Shown piece after piece: positions 24,589-30,463 of a stretch of 30,463 nucleotides of DNA; position 1 is the stretch's first letter; each line of letters opens with the position of its first letter. The position numbers and the translations under genes are program-made. The stretch covers positions 1 through 30,463 of the forward strand of contig CAYTRV010000005.1 of assembly GCA_964440285.1 (NCBI GenBank), read 5' to 3'. This DNA comes from CALMEC01 sp964440285. GTDB taxonomy: Bacteria; Actinomycetota; Thermoleophilia; Miltoncostaeales; Miltoncostaeaceae. The notes under the pieces were generated by a model. That model did not search any database. It saw only the letters and a list, made by a program, of their open reading frames with translations, and was not told the origin of the DNA.

Positions 24589-26387
24589 GCGACCCGCCGC
24601 TCGTGCTCGGCACCGCCGGGCACGTCGATCATGGCAAGACGGCGCTGGTGCTGGCGCTCACCGGGCGTGACACGGACCGCCTCCCCGAGGAGAAGGCTCG
24701 CGGGATCTCGATCGCGCTCGGGTTCGCGTTGCTCGGCCTCCCGTCCGGCCGGGTCGTGAGCCTGATCGACGTGCCCGGTCACGAGCGGTTCGTGCGGCAC
24801 ATGGTCGCAGGGGCGAGCGGCGTGGACGGGTACCTGCTGTGCGTGGCGGCCGACGACGGCGTCATGCCACAGACCGTCGAGCACATGGCGGTGCTCAGCT
24901 TGCTCGGCGTGCTCGACGGGGTCGTGGCCGTCACGAAGGCCGACCTCATGGACCCCGAGATCGCGATCGCCGAGACGCGTGAGCTCGTCGGAGCCGCGCC
25001 GGAGATCATCGCCGTCTCGTCCGCGACCGGCGACGGGATTCCTGAGCTGCGGGCGGCGCTCGAACGTCTCGCGGAACGCCTTCGCCGGCGCACCGCCCAG
25101 GGCAGGCCGCGCCTGTTCGTCGACCGCGCGTTCTCGGTCGCCGGCGCCGGCACGATCGTGACCGGCACCCTCTGGGGTGGGCGGCTCGGCGCCGGTGACC
25201 GCGTCGAGATCGTCCCTGGCGGCCGGTCCGGCCGCGTGCGGGGAATCGAGGTGCACGATCGCACCGTCGACGCCGCGGCCGGCGGACGCGTCGCCTTGAA
25301 TATCGCCGGCATCGACCGCGACGAGGCGCCTCGCGGCGCGTGCGTCGTGCGGGCCGGTGACGGGTGGCGACCGACCGTCTTCCTCGACGTCGCCGTCGAG
25401 TGGCTCGCCGACGCGGGGGGGCCACTCCGCACCCGCCGGCGGCTGCAGGCGTTCCTCGGCACGTCGGAGGTGGCGGCCACCTGCGTGCTGCTCGACGGTG
25501 ACGAGCTCCGTCCGGGCGACCGCGGGTACGCGCAGCTGCGTCTCGAGTCCGCCGTCGTAGCGGACCCAGGCGACCGCCTCGTGCTGCGTTCGGCCGAGCG
25601 GCGCACGGTGGGCGGCGCGACGGTCATCGATCCGGCGCCCGCCCGTCACGGCAGGGGTTCCGCAGCCGCCGCGCGCCTCGCGGTGATCGAACGGGCCGAT
25701 CCGGGCGAGCTGCTCGCGCTGACGATCGCCGGCGCGGGCGCCGAGGGCGTCGGCGTCGCGGGTGTCGAGCCCGCCGCGGTCGCGGCGGCCGGCGGGCTCC
25801 TGCTGCCGGGTGGACATGCGATCGCCGCTGTGATCGCCGGCGCTGGACGCGAACGCCTCCTGGACGCCCTTCGCGCGGGGCCGCTGTCGCTCGCCGCATC
25901 CCAGGCGGCGACGGGCCTGGGCCGGGTGGCGGCTGCGGCGCTCATCGACGCGCTCAGCGAGAACGGAACGCTCGAACGCGACGGCGTCCGCGTCGCGCTG
26001 CCGGGGAGCCGGTCGCGAAGTGCCCTCCTCGACGACGTGCGCGCGATTCTCGACGAGGCCGGTCTCCGACCGCCAGGCCCGCTGGAGCTCGGCGAGCGCC
26101 TCGGCGTCGACCAACCGGCCCTCATCGCGGCGCTGACGGGGCTGCGGGAGGAGGGCGCGGTCGTCGTCGCCGGCGATCTGTGGTTCGCGTCCGGCGCCGC
26201 CGATGATGCACGGCGGCAGGCGGCCGAAGCGCTCAGTGTGGGACCGATGGCGCTCGGCGAGCTGCGCGACCTGTGGGGCGTCGGGCGGCGCCACGCGCTC
26301 GCGCTCGCTGCGCACCTCGACGCGAGCGGCCTGACCCGGCGGGTCGGCGACCGGCGCGTCCTGAGGCGCGGGGGTCGGGACCACTAA
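24585..26387 (+). CDS. selB: Selenocysteine-specific elongation factor
   Basis: The 600-residue GTPase brings Sec-tRNA(Sec) to UGA codons with a SECIS hairpin. EF-Tu-like G motifs are GHVDHGKT (12-19), DVPGHERF (62-69), TKAD (117-120) and SSATGDG. Domains 2 and 3 follow (about 175-345; VDRAFSVAGAGTIVTGTLWGG region). The C-terminal part from about 370 consists of winged-helix repeats that bind the SECIS mRNA; the last ones include LGERLGVDQPALIAAL and LGELRDLWGVGRRHALAL. Length is close to the 614 residues of E. coli SelB. Presence of selA and selB means the organism should encode selenoproteins, selC and selD elsewhere; none is visible here. Confidence 0.93.
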   Translation: MSDPPLVLGTAGHVDHGKTALVLALTGRDTDRLPEEKARGISIALGFALLGLPSGRVVSLIDVPGHERFVRHMVAGASGVDGYLLCVAADDGVMPQTVEHMAVLSLLGVLDGVVAVTKADLMDPEIAIAETRELVGAAPEIIAVSSATGDGIPELRAALERLAERLRRRTAQGRPRLFVDRAFSVAGAGTIVTGTLWGGRLGAGDRVEIVPGGRSGRVRGIEVHDRTVDAAAGGRVALNIAGIDRDEAPRGACVVRAGDGWRPTVFLDVAVEWLADAGGPLRTRRRLQAFLGTSEVAATCVLLDGDELRPGDRGYAQLRLESAVVADPGDRLVLRSAERRTVGGATVIDPAPARHGRGSAAAARLAVIERADPGELLALTIAGAGAEGVGVAGVEPAAVAAAGGLLLPGGHAIAAVIAGAGRERLLDALRAGPLSLAASQAATGLGRVAAAALIDALSENGTLERDGVRVALPGSRSRSALLDDVRAILDEAGLRPPGPLELGERLGVDQPALIAALTGLREEGAVVVAGDLWFASGAADDARRQAAEALSVGPMALGELRDLWGVGRRHALALAAHLDASGLTRRVGDRRVLRRGGRDH

Positions 26388-26397
26388 GATCAGCCGG

Positions 26398-26787
26398 GTG
26401 ACGCAGGAAACACGCCCCGGGCGCCCACAGATCGGCGTCATCGAACCGGAGGTCATCCGGATCGAGCCGCCGGAAGAGGAGTTGTGGACCGATGACTCCG
26501 ACACCGACTACACCGGCTGGTACTGCGTTCGCACGAACCCCTGGCCATGCCCCGCGGAGGGATGTTCGTTCGTCGCGATGTTCCTCACCGCCGCGCACCT
26601 CGTGATCGTCTGGCCCGAGGGGGACGACCCCAACCTGTTGCGCCACAGCGCCGTCGCGCGGGACGTCGGGCGGAACCCGAAGATCGAGCTGTACGAAGTC
26701 TCGTTCGGTCCGGCGTGCTCGTACTACCAGTGGGAGGCCGCCGGGAATCCGGTGCACGGAGTCCGAGCGCAGGAGTCGCGCGGCTGA
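26398..26787 (+). CDS. Unknown protein with a possible Cys/His zinc site
   Basis: A 129-residue protein starting at GTG ten bases after selB and ending five bases before the GCS2 gene. I do not recognise the family. The N-terminus is acidic. The middle reads YTGWYCVRTNPWPCPAEGCS and then FVAMFLTAAHLVIVW; the C-x4-C followed by His twelve residues later resembles half of a zinc finger, and another Cys lies upstream. The C-terminal third (RDVGRNPKIELYEVSFGPAC) is mixed. No signal peptide or transmembrane segment is evident. Its place between selB and the ligase suggests it belongs to the same transcript. Confidence 0.65.
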   Translation: MTQETRPGRPQIGVIEPEVIRIEPPEEELWTDDSDTDYTGWYCVRTNPWPCPAEGCSFVAMFLTAAHLVIVWPEGDDPNLLRHSAVARDVGRNPKIELYEVSFGPACSYYQWEAAGNPVHGVRAQESRG

Positions 26788-26792
26788 CGCCG

Positions 26793-27929
26793 ATGGAGCA
26801 CAACTTCACGTCGAAGGGCTTCACCGTCGGGGTCGAGGAGGAGCTCATGATCCTCGATTCACGGACCCTCGACCTGGTCAGCGCGATCGAGGAGCTCCTC
26901 GGACCATCCGACCACGGCGACGTCAAGCCAGAGTTGATGGAGTCGGTTCTCGAGATCTCGACCGACCCGTGCGCGACCATCGCCGAGGCAGGCCATCAGC
27001 TTCGCGAACTGCGCCGCTCGGTGGCGGAACGGGCCGCCCCATTGGGGTACACGATCGGCTCGGCCGGGACGCACCCGTTCGCGAAGTGGGAGGACCAACG
27101 CATCTCCGCGCGATCACGGTACCGGGACCTGATCAGCGCCCTTCGGTTCGTCGCTCGGCAGGAGCTGATCTTCGGGATGCACGTCCACGTGGGGCTCGAC
27201 GATCCGGAGATGGCCATCTCCGTCGCGAACGGCATGCGGCTGCACGTGCCGGCGCTGCTCGCGCTGTCGGCGAACTCACCGTACTGGCGGGGTGACGCCA
27301 CCGGGCTCGCCTCGACGCGCATGCCGATCTTCCGCGCATTCCCGCGCGTCGGCATCCCGCCGTACTACGCGGACTGGGACGACTATCAACGGCGCATCGC
27401 CTTCCAGGTCGACTCGGGCGTGATCGAGGACTACACGTACCTTTGGTACGACGTGCGCCCGCACCCCAATCTCGGGACCGTCGAGATCCGGACGATGGAC
27501 TCACAGACGCGCCTGGAGCACACCGTCGCCGTCGCCGCGCTCGTACAGGCGCTCGTCCGGAAGCTCGCGACCGACTGGGAGGCCGGTACCGCACAAGAGC
27601 AGTGCCCCTACGAGATGCTCGACGAGAACCGGTGGCTTGCCGCCCGGCACGGGTTGCAGGGGGAGATCGTCGACCTCCCCTCGACAGGACGGATCGCGAC
27701 TAAGGCCCTGATCGGCCGGCTACTCGACGAGGTGGCCGACCACGCCCGCGACCTCGGATGCGCGGACCAGCTCGCCGGTATCACCGATCTCCTGGATCGC
27801 GGTAACGGCGCGCAGCGACAAGTCGTGGTCTACGAGGCCAACCGCGACCTTCGCGAGCTCATGGCGGAGATCGTCGCGGCCACCGGCGGGGTCTCACGCG
27901 ACGCCGATACTCCTGACCTAGGACACTAG
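26793..27929 (+). CDS. Glutamate-cysteine ligase-like carboxylate-amine ligase (GCS2/YbdK family)
   Basis: The 378-residue protein is a GCS2/YbdK-type ATP-dependent carboxylate-amine ligase. It shows FTVGVEEELMILD (10-22), PELMESVLEISTDPC, IFGMHVHVGLDDPE and GTVEIRTMDSQTRLEH. E. coli YbdK (372 residues) has weak gamma-glutamylcysteine synthetase activity; the real substrate in most bacteria is not settled. The ATG at 26793 gives the family N-terminus; the open frame upstream overlaps the previous gene. It closes the moaD-to-ligase run. Thiols such as gamma-glutamylcysteine can help selenium reduction, but a link here is speculation. Its TAG stop shares the palindrome CTAG with the stop of the convergent CHAD gene. 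Confidence 0.85.
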   Translation: MEHNFTSKGFTVGVEEELMILDSRTLDLVSAIEELLGPSDHGDVKPELMESVLEISTDPCATIAEAGHQLRELRRSVAERAAPLGYTIGSAGTHPFAKWEDQRISARSRYRDLISALRFVARQELIFGMHVHVGLDDPEMAISVANGMRLHVPALLALSANSPYWRGDATGLASTRMPIFRAFPRVGIPPYYADWDDYQRRIAFQVDSGVIEDYTYLWYDVRPHPNLGTVEIRTMDSQTRLEHTVAVAALVQALVRKLATDWEAGTAQEQCPYEMLDENRWLAARHGLQGEIVDLPSTGRIATKALIGRLLDEVADHARDLGCADQLAGITDLLDRGNGAQRQVVVYEANRDLRELMAEIVAATGGVSRDADTPDLGH

Positions 27930-28513
27930 ATTCCGAGCGCCCGCTCGAGCCGCCTGCGGAAACGCTCCGCACCCAGACGTCGCCACTCGGTGAGGAACCG
28001 CTCGTAGAGCGCGTCACGCTCGGCGGTCCGCCTGGACAGGAGCGCCTCGATTCCCGGGCGCTCCGACGCCGTTCCCGCCGCGTCGAGCTGCGCCCGGAAC
28101 CGTTCGAACGCGATGTCGCGCTGCGCCCGGCTTCGTTGCCCCGCCTGCCCGGTTTCGCGGAGGAGCGCACGGGCCGCCGCCGCGTCACGCTCCGCGAGCC
28201 GTTCGAGGTGGTCGTGAAGCATCGGGACCTGAACGTCGCGGTCGTGGATGTCGCCGAGGAGATCCTGCATGGCCTTGACCTCGTCGATGAACGGGTCGAG
28301 GTCGGTGGGGAAGCCGATCTGGAAGATCTCGAGGAGGTAGCGAAGCCGCTTGAACGCGATGCGCATGTCGTGCAACTCACGTACGTGTCCGGGGTGGGTG
28401 ACCCGCGGCCCGTACGACCACACCTCGGTGATCCGCACCTCGAGGATCCTTCGCGCGTTGGTTCGCAGGCGGCGGTCCGGGTCGAGACCTGGGATGGGGA
28501 GCGGTTTGGCCAC
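27926..28513 (-). CDS. CHAD domain protein (first of two downstream of AAA ATPase)
   Basis: The 195-residue, helical protein has the CHAD signature RELHDMRIAFKRLRYLLEIF (basic residues and His in helices) and LGDIHDRDVQVPMLHDHL. CHAD domains are four-helix, basic-pocket domains that bind inorganic polyphosphate. It is a paralogue of the next CHAD gene: both begin P-G-L-x-P and share S-Y-G-P and ELHxMR. There is no fused CYTH (triphosphate tunnel) domain. The GTG start lies six bases after the upstream CHAD stop, so it is the last gene of the minus-strand operon. It converges on the GCS2 ligase with both stops within CTAG. Confidence 0.85.
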   Translation of the reverse strand: MAKPLPIPGLDPDRRLRTNARRILEVRITEVWSYGPRVTHPGHVRELHDMRIAFKRLRYLLEIFQIGFPTDLDPFIDEVKAMQDLLGDIHDRDVQVPMLHDHLERLAERDAAAARALLRETGQAGQRSRAQRDIAFERFRAQLDAAGTASERPGIEALLSRRTAERDALYERFLTEWRRLGAERFRRRLERALGI

Positions 28514-28519
28514 CTGCCG

Positions 28520-29041
28520 TTACTGCTCGGCCGCCGGGGGCTTCGGATCGAGGCGACTGATGTCGACGCCGGTGGCGCGGGCCACCCACTGCTCGAGCCG
28601 CTGTCCGAAGCCCTCCTGCTCGAGCCGGGCGAGCAGCGCCGCGATGTGGACCGCTTCAGCCGCGCGGCGTTCCCGGTACTCGCCGATCAGCGCCTCGATC
28701 CCGACGAGTTCCTCCGGCGCCATCTCGTCCAGCAGCGCTGCGAGGCCGTCGACCGCCACGTCGAGATCGCGGGCGACGCCGAGGGTGTCTGTGATCTCCT
28801 TGACCACCCGCAGGTTGCGCCGGAACGACCGCGCTGGAAACGCGGCGGCGAACGCGTCCATGGTCGCGCGCAGGCGTCGTGACGAGACCCGCATCGCGTG
28901 GAGCTCCTCGATGTCCTCCCCGGCGAGCGTGCCCGGCCCGTAGCTCAACATCTCGCGCCACCTTGTCAGGACGACGCGCCCCGCGGCGTCGCGGAAGCGC
29001 GCGTTCGGGCGGAGCCCCGGTACGTCCCAGGCCCGCGCCAT
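28520..29041 (-). CDS. CHAD domain protein (second, paralogous copy)
   Basis: The 173-residue CHAD protein begins MARAWDVPGLRPNARFRDAA and carries SYGP, IEELHAMRVSSRRLRATMD and LRVVKEITDTLGVARDLDVAV. The conserved His in ELHAMR and several Arg/Lys residues that line the polyphosphate pocket are present. It is 22 residues shorter than its neighbour and clearly related, so a tandem duplication followed by divergence is likely. The ATG shares one base with the stop of the 103-residue gene upstream. Cytoplasmic, with no membrane segment or signal. The function beyond polyphosphate binding is not known. Confidence 0.85.
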   Translation of the reverse strand: MARAWDVPGLRPNARFRDAAGRVVLTRWREMLSYGPGTLAGEDIEELHAMRVSSRRLRATMDAFAAAFPARSFRRNLRVVKEITDTLGVARDLDVAVDGLAALLDEMAPEELVGIEALIGEYRERRAAEAVHIAALLARLEQEGFGQRLEQWVARATGVDISRLDPKPPAAEQ

Positions 29042-29352
29042 CAGCCGGTGTGCCTGATCAGCACGGAGCCGCGGATCGCGTCGCGCAGCTCGGTCGGGCG
29101 GGTGACGGCCGTCCAGTCGATCTCGAGCTCCATCGCCAGGTCGACGACTGCCCGGACGATGTCCTCGGGATCGACGCCGCCGCTGGAGGACGCGTTGCGC
29201 AGCCACCGGACCTGCCGCTTGGACAGGTGCGCCTGCGCCCGAACCGTCGCATCGCGCCGCCGTGTGTCGATCGCGCCGGGGTCGAGCTGCCGGAAGGCCG
29301 GCGGCGTGCCCGGGGCGCCGTCGAGCATCACCCGGTAGCTCACGCGGCTCAT
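29041..29352 (-). CDS. Unknown 103-residue protein between the AAA ATPase and CHAD genes
   Basis: The protein reads MSRVSYRVMLDGAPGTPPAF at the start. A basic stretch follows (DTRRRDATVRAQAHLSKRQVRW), then LRNASSSGGVDPEDIVRAVVD and LAMELEIDWTAVTRPTELRD, ending SVLIRHTG. I recognise no family. The central LSKRQVRWLRNAS followed by DPEDIVRAVVDLAMEL resembles a small DNA-binding or ribbon-helix-type arrangement, but this is a guess. The start overlaps the ATPase stop (ATGA) and the stop touches the CHAD start, so it is coupled on both sides and probably works with them. Confidence 0.7.
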   Translation of the reverse strand: MSRVSYRVMLDGAPGTPPAFRQLDPGAIDTRRRDATVRAQAHLSKRQVRWLRNASSSGGVDPEDIVRAVVDLAMELEIDWTAVTRPTELRDAIRGSVLIRHTG

Positions 29353-30206
29353 TCCGTACCCCCCGCCTCGCGTTCGATGTCGCGATCCTCCGAGAGGTCG
29401 CGGATCAGGTCCTCGCCGATCTGGGTCTCGCCCCGCGCGTAGCCCACGAACAGCGCGTTCGCGCAAAGCAGGTTGACGAGGCGCGGCACGCCGTCGGTCT
29501 CCTGGTGGGCCGCGACTTCCGCCCGGTTCGAGAACAGCCGGCGTGTGGCGCCCGCGACGCGTGAGCGATGCTGGATGTAGGTCGACACCTCGTCGTGGTT
29601 CATCGTGCCGAGGTGGTAACGGACGACGACGCGTTGCGCGACCTGGGGGAGCCGGCGTATGTGCGTGCCGAGCTCGGGCTGCCCGAGGAGCACGACCGGC
29701 ACCGCCGCGACGTCGCCCGGGTTCGTGAGCATCCGCAACTCGTCCAGTGCCCGGGCGTCGAGGCGCTGGGCCTCGTCGACCACCACAACCGGCCGTCGCC
29801 CCGCGGCGATCTCGTCGGCCAGTTGCGCCCGCAGCCGGGCCGCGAGCCGCCCGGTGCCACCGCCGCGTACGGTCGAGTCGCTCGACGCCAGGAGCGCCGC
29901 CAGCAGCCCTGACGGCGTGCGGGGCGGGTTCGACACGCCCACGACCGTGAATCCGTGGCCGCCGAGGGTCTGCTCGAGCGCTCGGACGAGCATGGTCTTG
30001 CCGCATCCCACCTCGCCGGTGATCGCCACGATCCCGCCGAGCTGGGTCAGGCCGAACAGCATGCGGGCGAGGCCCTCCTGATGGGCGTCGCGGGGAAACG
30101 CGAACCGCGGTTCGGGCTCAAGCTGAAACGGGGCTTCTGTCAGGCCCCACCAATCGAGATAGGGGTGGCGCGACGTTCGGAGCGGCGTTGCGCGCACGTC
30201 GGCCAT
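29349..30206 (-). CDS. ExeA/TniB-like AAA ATPase
   Basis: The 285-residue AAA protein begins with YLDWWGLTEAPFQLEPEPRF, the opening of ExeA-type ATPases (general secretion pathway protein A and relatives). Walker A is GEVGCGKT (64-71), Walker B is PVVVVDEAQRL (Asp144-Glu145), and LLGQPEL (sensor region) and RVVVRYHLGTM follow. Residues 225-265 form the lid (DGVPRLVNLLCANALFVGYA). Such ATPases regulate transposition (TniB, IstB relatives) or envelope assembly (ExeA), but no transposase or secretin gene is nearby. Unlike ExeA there is no C-terminal membrane or peptidoglycan-binding segment. First gene of the minus-strand ATPase-unknown-CHAD-CHAD operon. Confidence 0.85.
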   Translation of the reverse strand: MADVRATPLRTSRHPYLDWWGLTEAPFQLEPEPRFAFPRDAHQEGLARMLFGLTQLGGIVAITGEVGCGKTMLVRALEQTLGGHGFTVVGVSNPPRTPSGLLAALLASSDSTVRGGGTGRLAARLRAQLADEIAAGRRPVVVVDEAQRLDARALDELRMLTNPGDVAAVPVVLLGQPELGTHIRRLPQVAQRVVVRYHLGTMNHDEVSTYIQHRSRVAGATRRLFSNRAEVAAHQETDGVPRLVNLLCANALFVGYARGETQIGEDLIRDLSEDRDIEREAGGTE

Positions 30207-30398
30207 TTCGGGAAGCTAGCAGCGCATTCGGGCTGGGCGTGTGTCAATCTGGTGACGGGGCGGCACCCGTCGCGGGCTCGCCCTGGCCGCGCTCCGTGGT
30301 ATCGTCCCCGACTCGCTCGGGCACCCGTGGATTGGGCGCCGAACACGAACTCAGGGAGCGACGCCCTGATCGACGATCGCCCTCCGAAGACCCCACGC

Positions 30399-30463
30399 AT
30401 GTCCCGCACCGGGCGGCTCGTAATCCTCGCCGGTCTGATCGGCCTCTCGATTCCCGCGGTCTC
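30399..30463 (+). CDS. Start of a secreted or membrane protein (cut by window end)
   Basis: ATG at 30399 opens MSRTGRLVILAGLIGLSIPA before the window ends. This is a positively charged start plus hydrophobic core, as in signal peptides or single-pass anchors. The product cannot be named. The 192 bases between it and the divergent ATPase gene hold no gene; TATCGT at 30300-30305 might be a -10 box, without a good -35, and would give a leader of about 90 bases. On the minus strand TTGACA (30247-30242) could be a -35 for the ATPase gene, but the expected -10 is poor. Confidence 0.5.
   Translation, partial: MSRTGRLVILAGLIGLSIPAV

Noticed and set aside
26398..26787. In-frame UGA/SECIS selenoprotein next to selB
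   Set aside because: Neither this gene nor its neighbours contain an internal TGA followed by continued family homology, and no known selenoprotein family is present.
30207..30398. Riboswitch (c-di-AMP ydaO-like) before the secreted-protein gene
   Set aside because: Pieces such as GCGCCGAA and GGGAGCG recall the motif, but their order is wrong and the expected stems do not form. I see no supported RNA element.

Overview
The window is a GC-rich segment from what looks like an actinobacterium (Actinomycetota), possibly a deep lineage such as Thermoleophilia. The evidence is an acyl-CoA carboxylase epsilon subunit gene, a DipZ-type CcdA/thioredoxin fusion, many GTG/TTG starts, probable leaderless promoters and dense 1-4 nt gene overlaps. 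Lineage is inferred from gene content only. Two 10-N scaffold gaps (11253-11262 and 23101-23110) fall inside genes and break their frames, so this is a draft or metagenomic scaffold.

Region 1 (1-7206) is mostly housekeeping. It holds the end of malate dehydrogenase, a GT2 glycosyltransferase, a decayed MazF tail, and then minus-strand genes: a SpoIID-like/NlpC-P60 cell-wall protein, a small unknown protein, a LapA-like membrane protein, a PLP aminotransferase, an L,D-transpeptidase and sucCD. Region 2 (7207-9274) holds a small unknown protein converging on dipZ. Region 3 (9275-11100) is an accessory patch: an intact Uma2-family gene, then a truncated GNAT acetyltransferase, a frameshifted small gene and a frameshifted antitoxin/MazF pair.

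Region 4 (11102-16237, minus strand) is a compact propionyl-CoA operon: methylmalonyl-CoA mutase large subunit, propionyl-CoA carboxylase beta, epsilon and biotin-carrying alpha subunits. With SucCD and malate dehydrogenase this can feed propionyl-CoA into the TCA cycle. A divergent GntR/FCD regulator lies next to it, with two identical TGTCGACA palindromes 63 bp apart in the control region.

Region 5 (17207-21811, plus strand) is coxM-coxS-coxL plus an XdhC/CoxF-type protein. CoxL carries the AYxCSFR signature of form I (Mo-Cu) aerobic CO dehydrogenase, so the organism probably oxidises CO. The XdhC protein has a C-terminal cysteine-rich YHS domain, which makes it a candidate copper-handling maturation factor. 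Region 6 is a decayed MFS transporter tail. Region 7 (22302-27929) is an unusually tight run: moaD-moaE-selA-TPR protein-selB-unknown-GCS2 ligase. It joins molybdopterin synthase to the selenocysteine insertion machinery. No selenoprotein or tRNA-Sec gene is visible in the window.

Region 8 (27926-30206, minus strand) is an ExeA-like AAA ATPase, a small unknown protein and two tandem CHAD (polyphosphate-binding) proteins, all overlapping or nearly so. It is the best candidate here for a poorly described system. The window ends in the signal peptide of a plus-strand gene.
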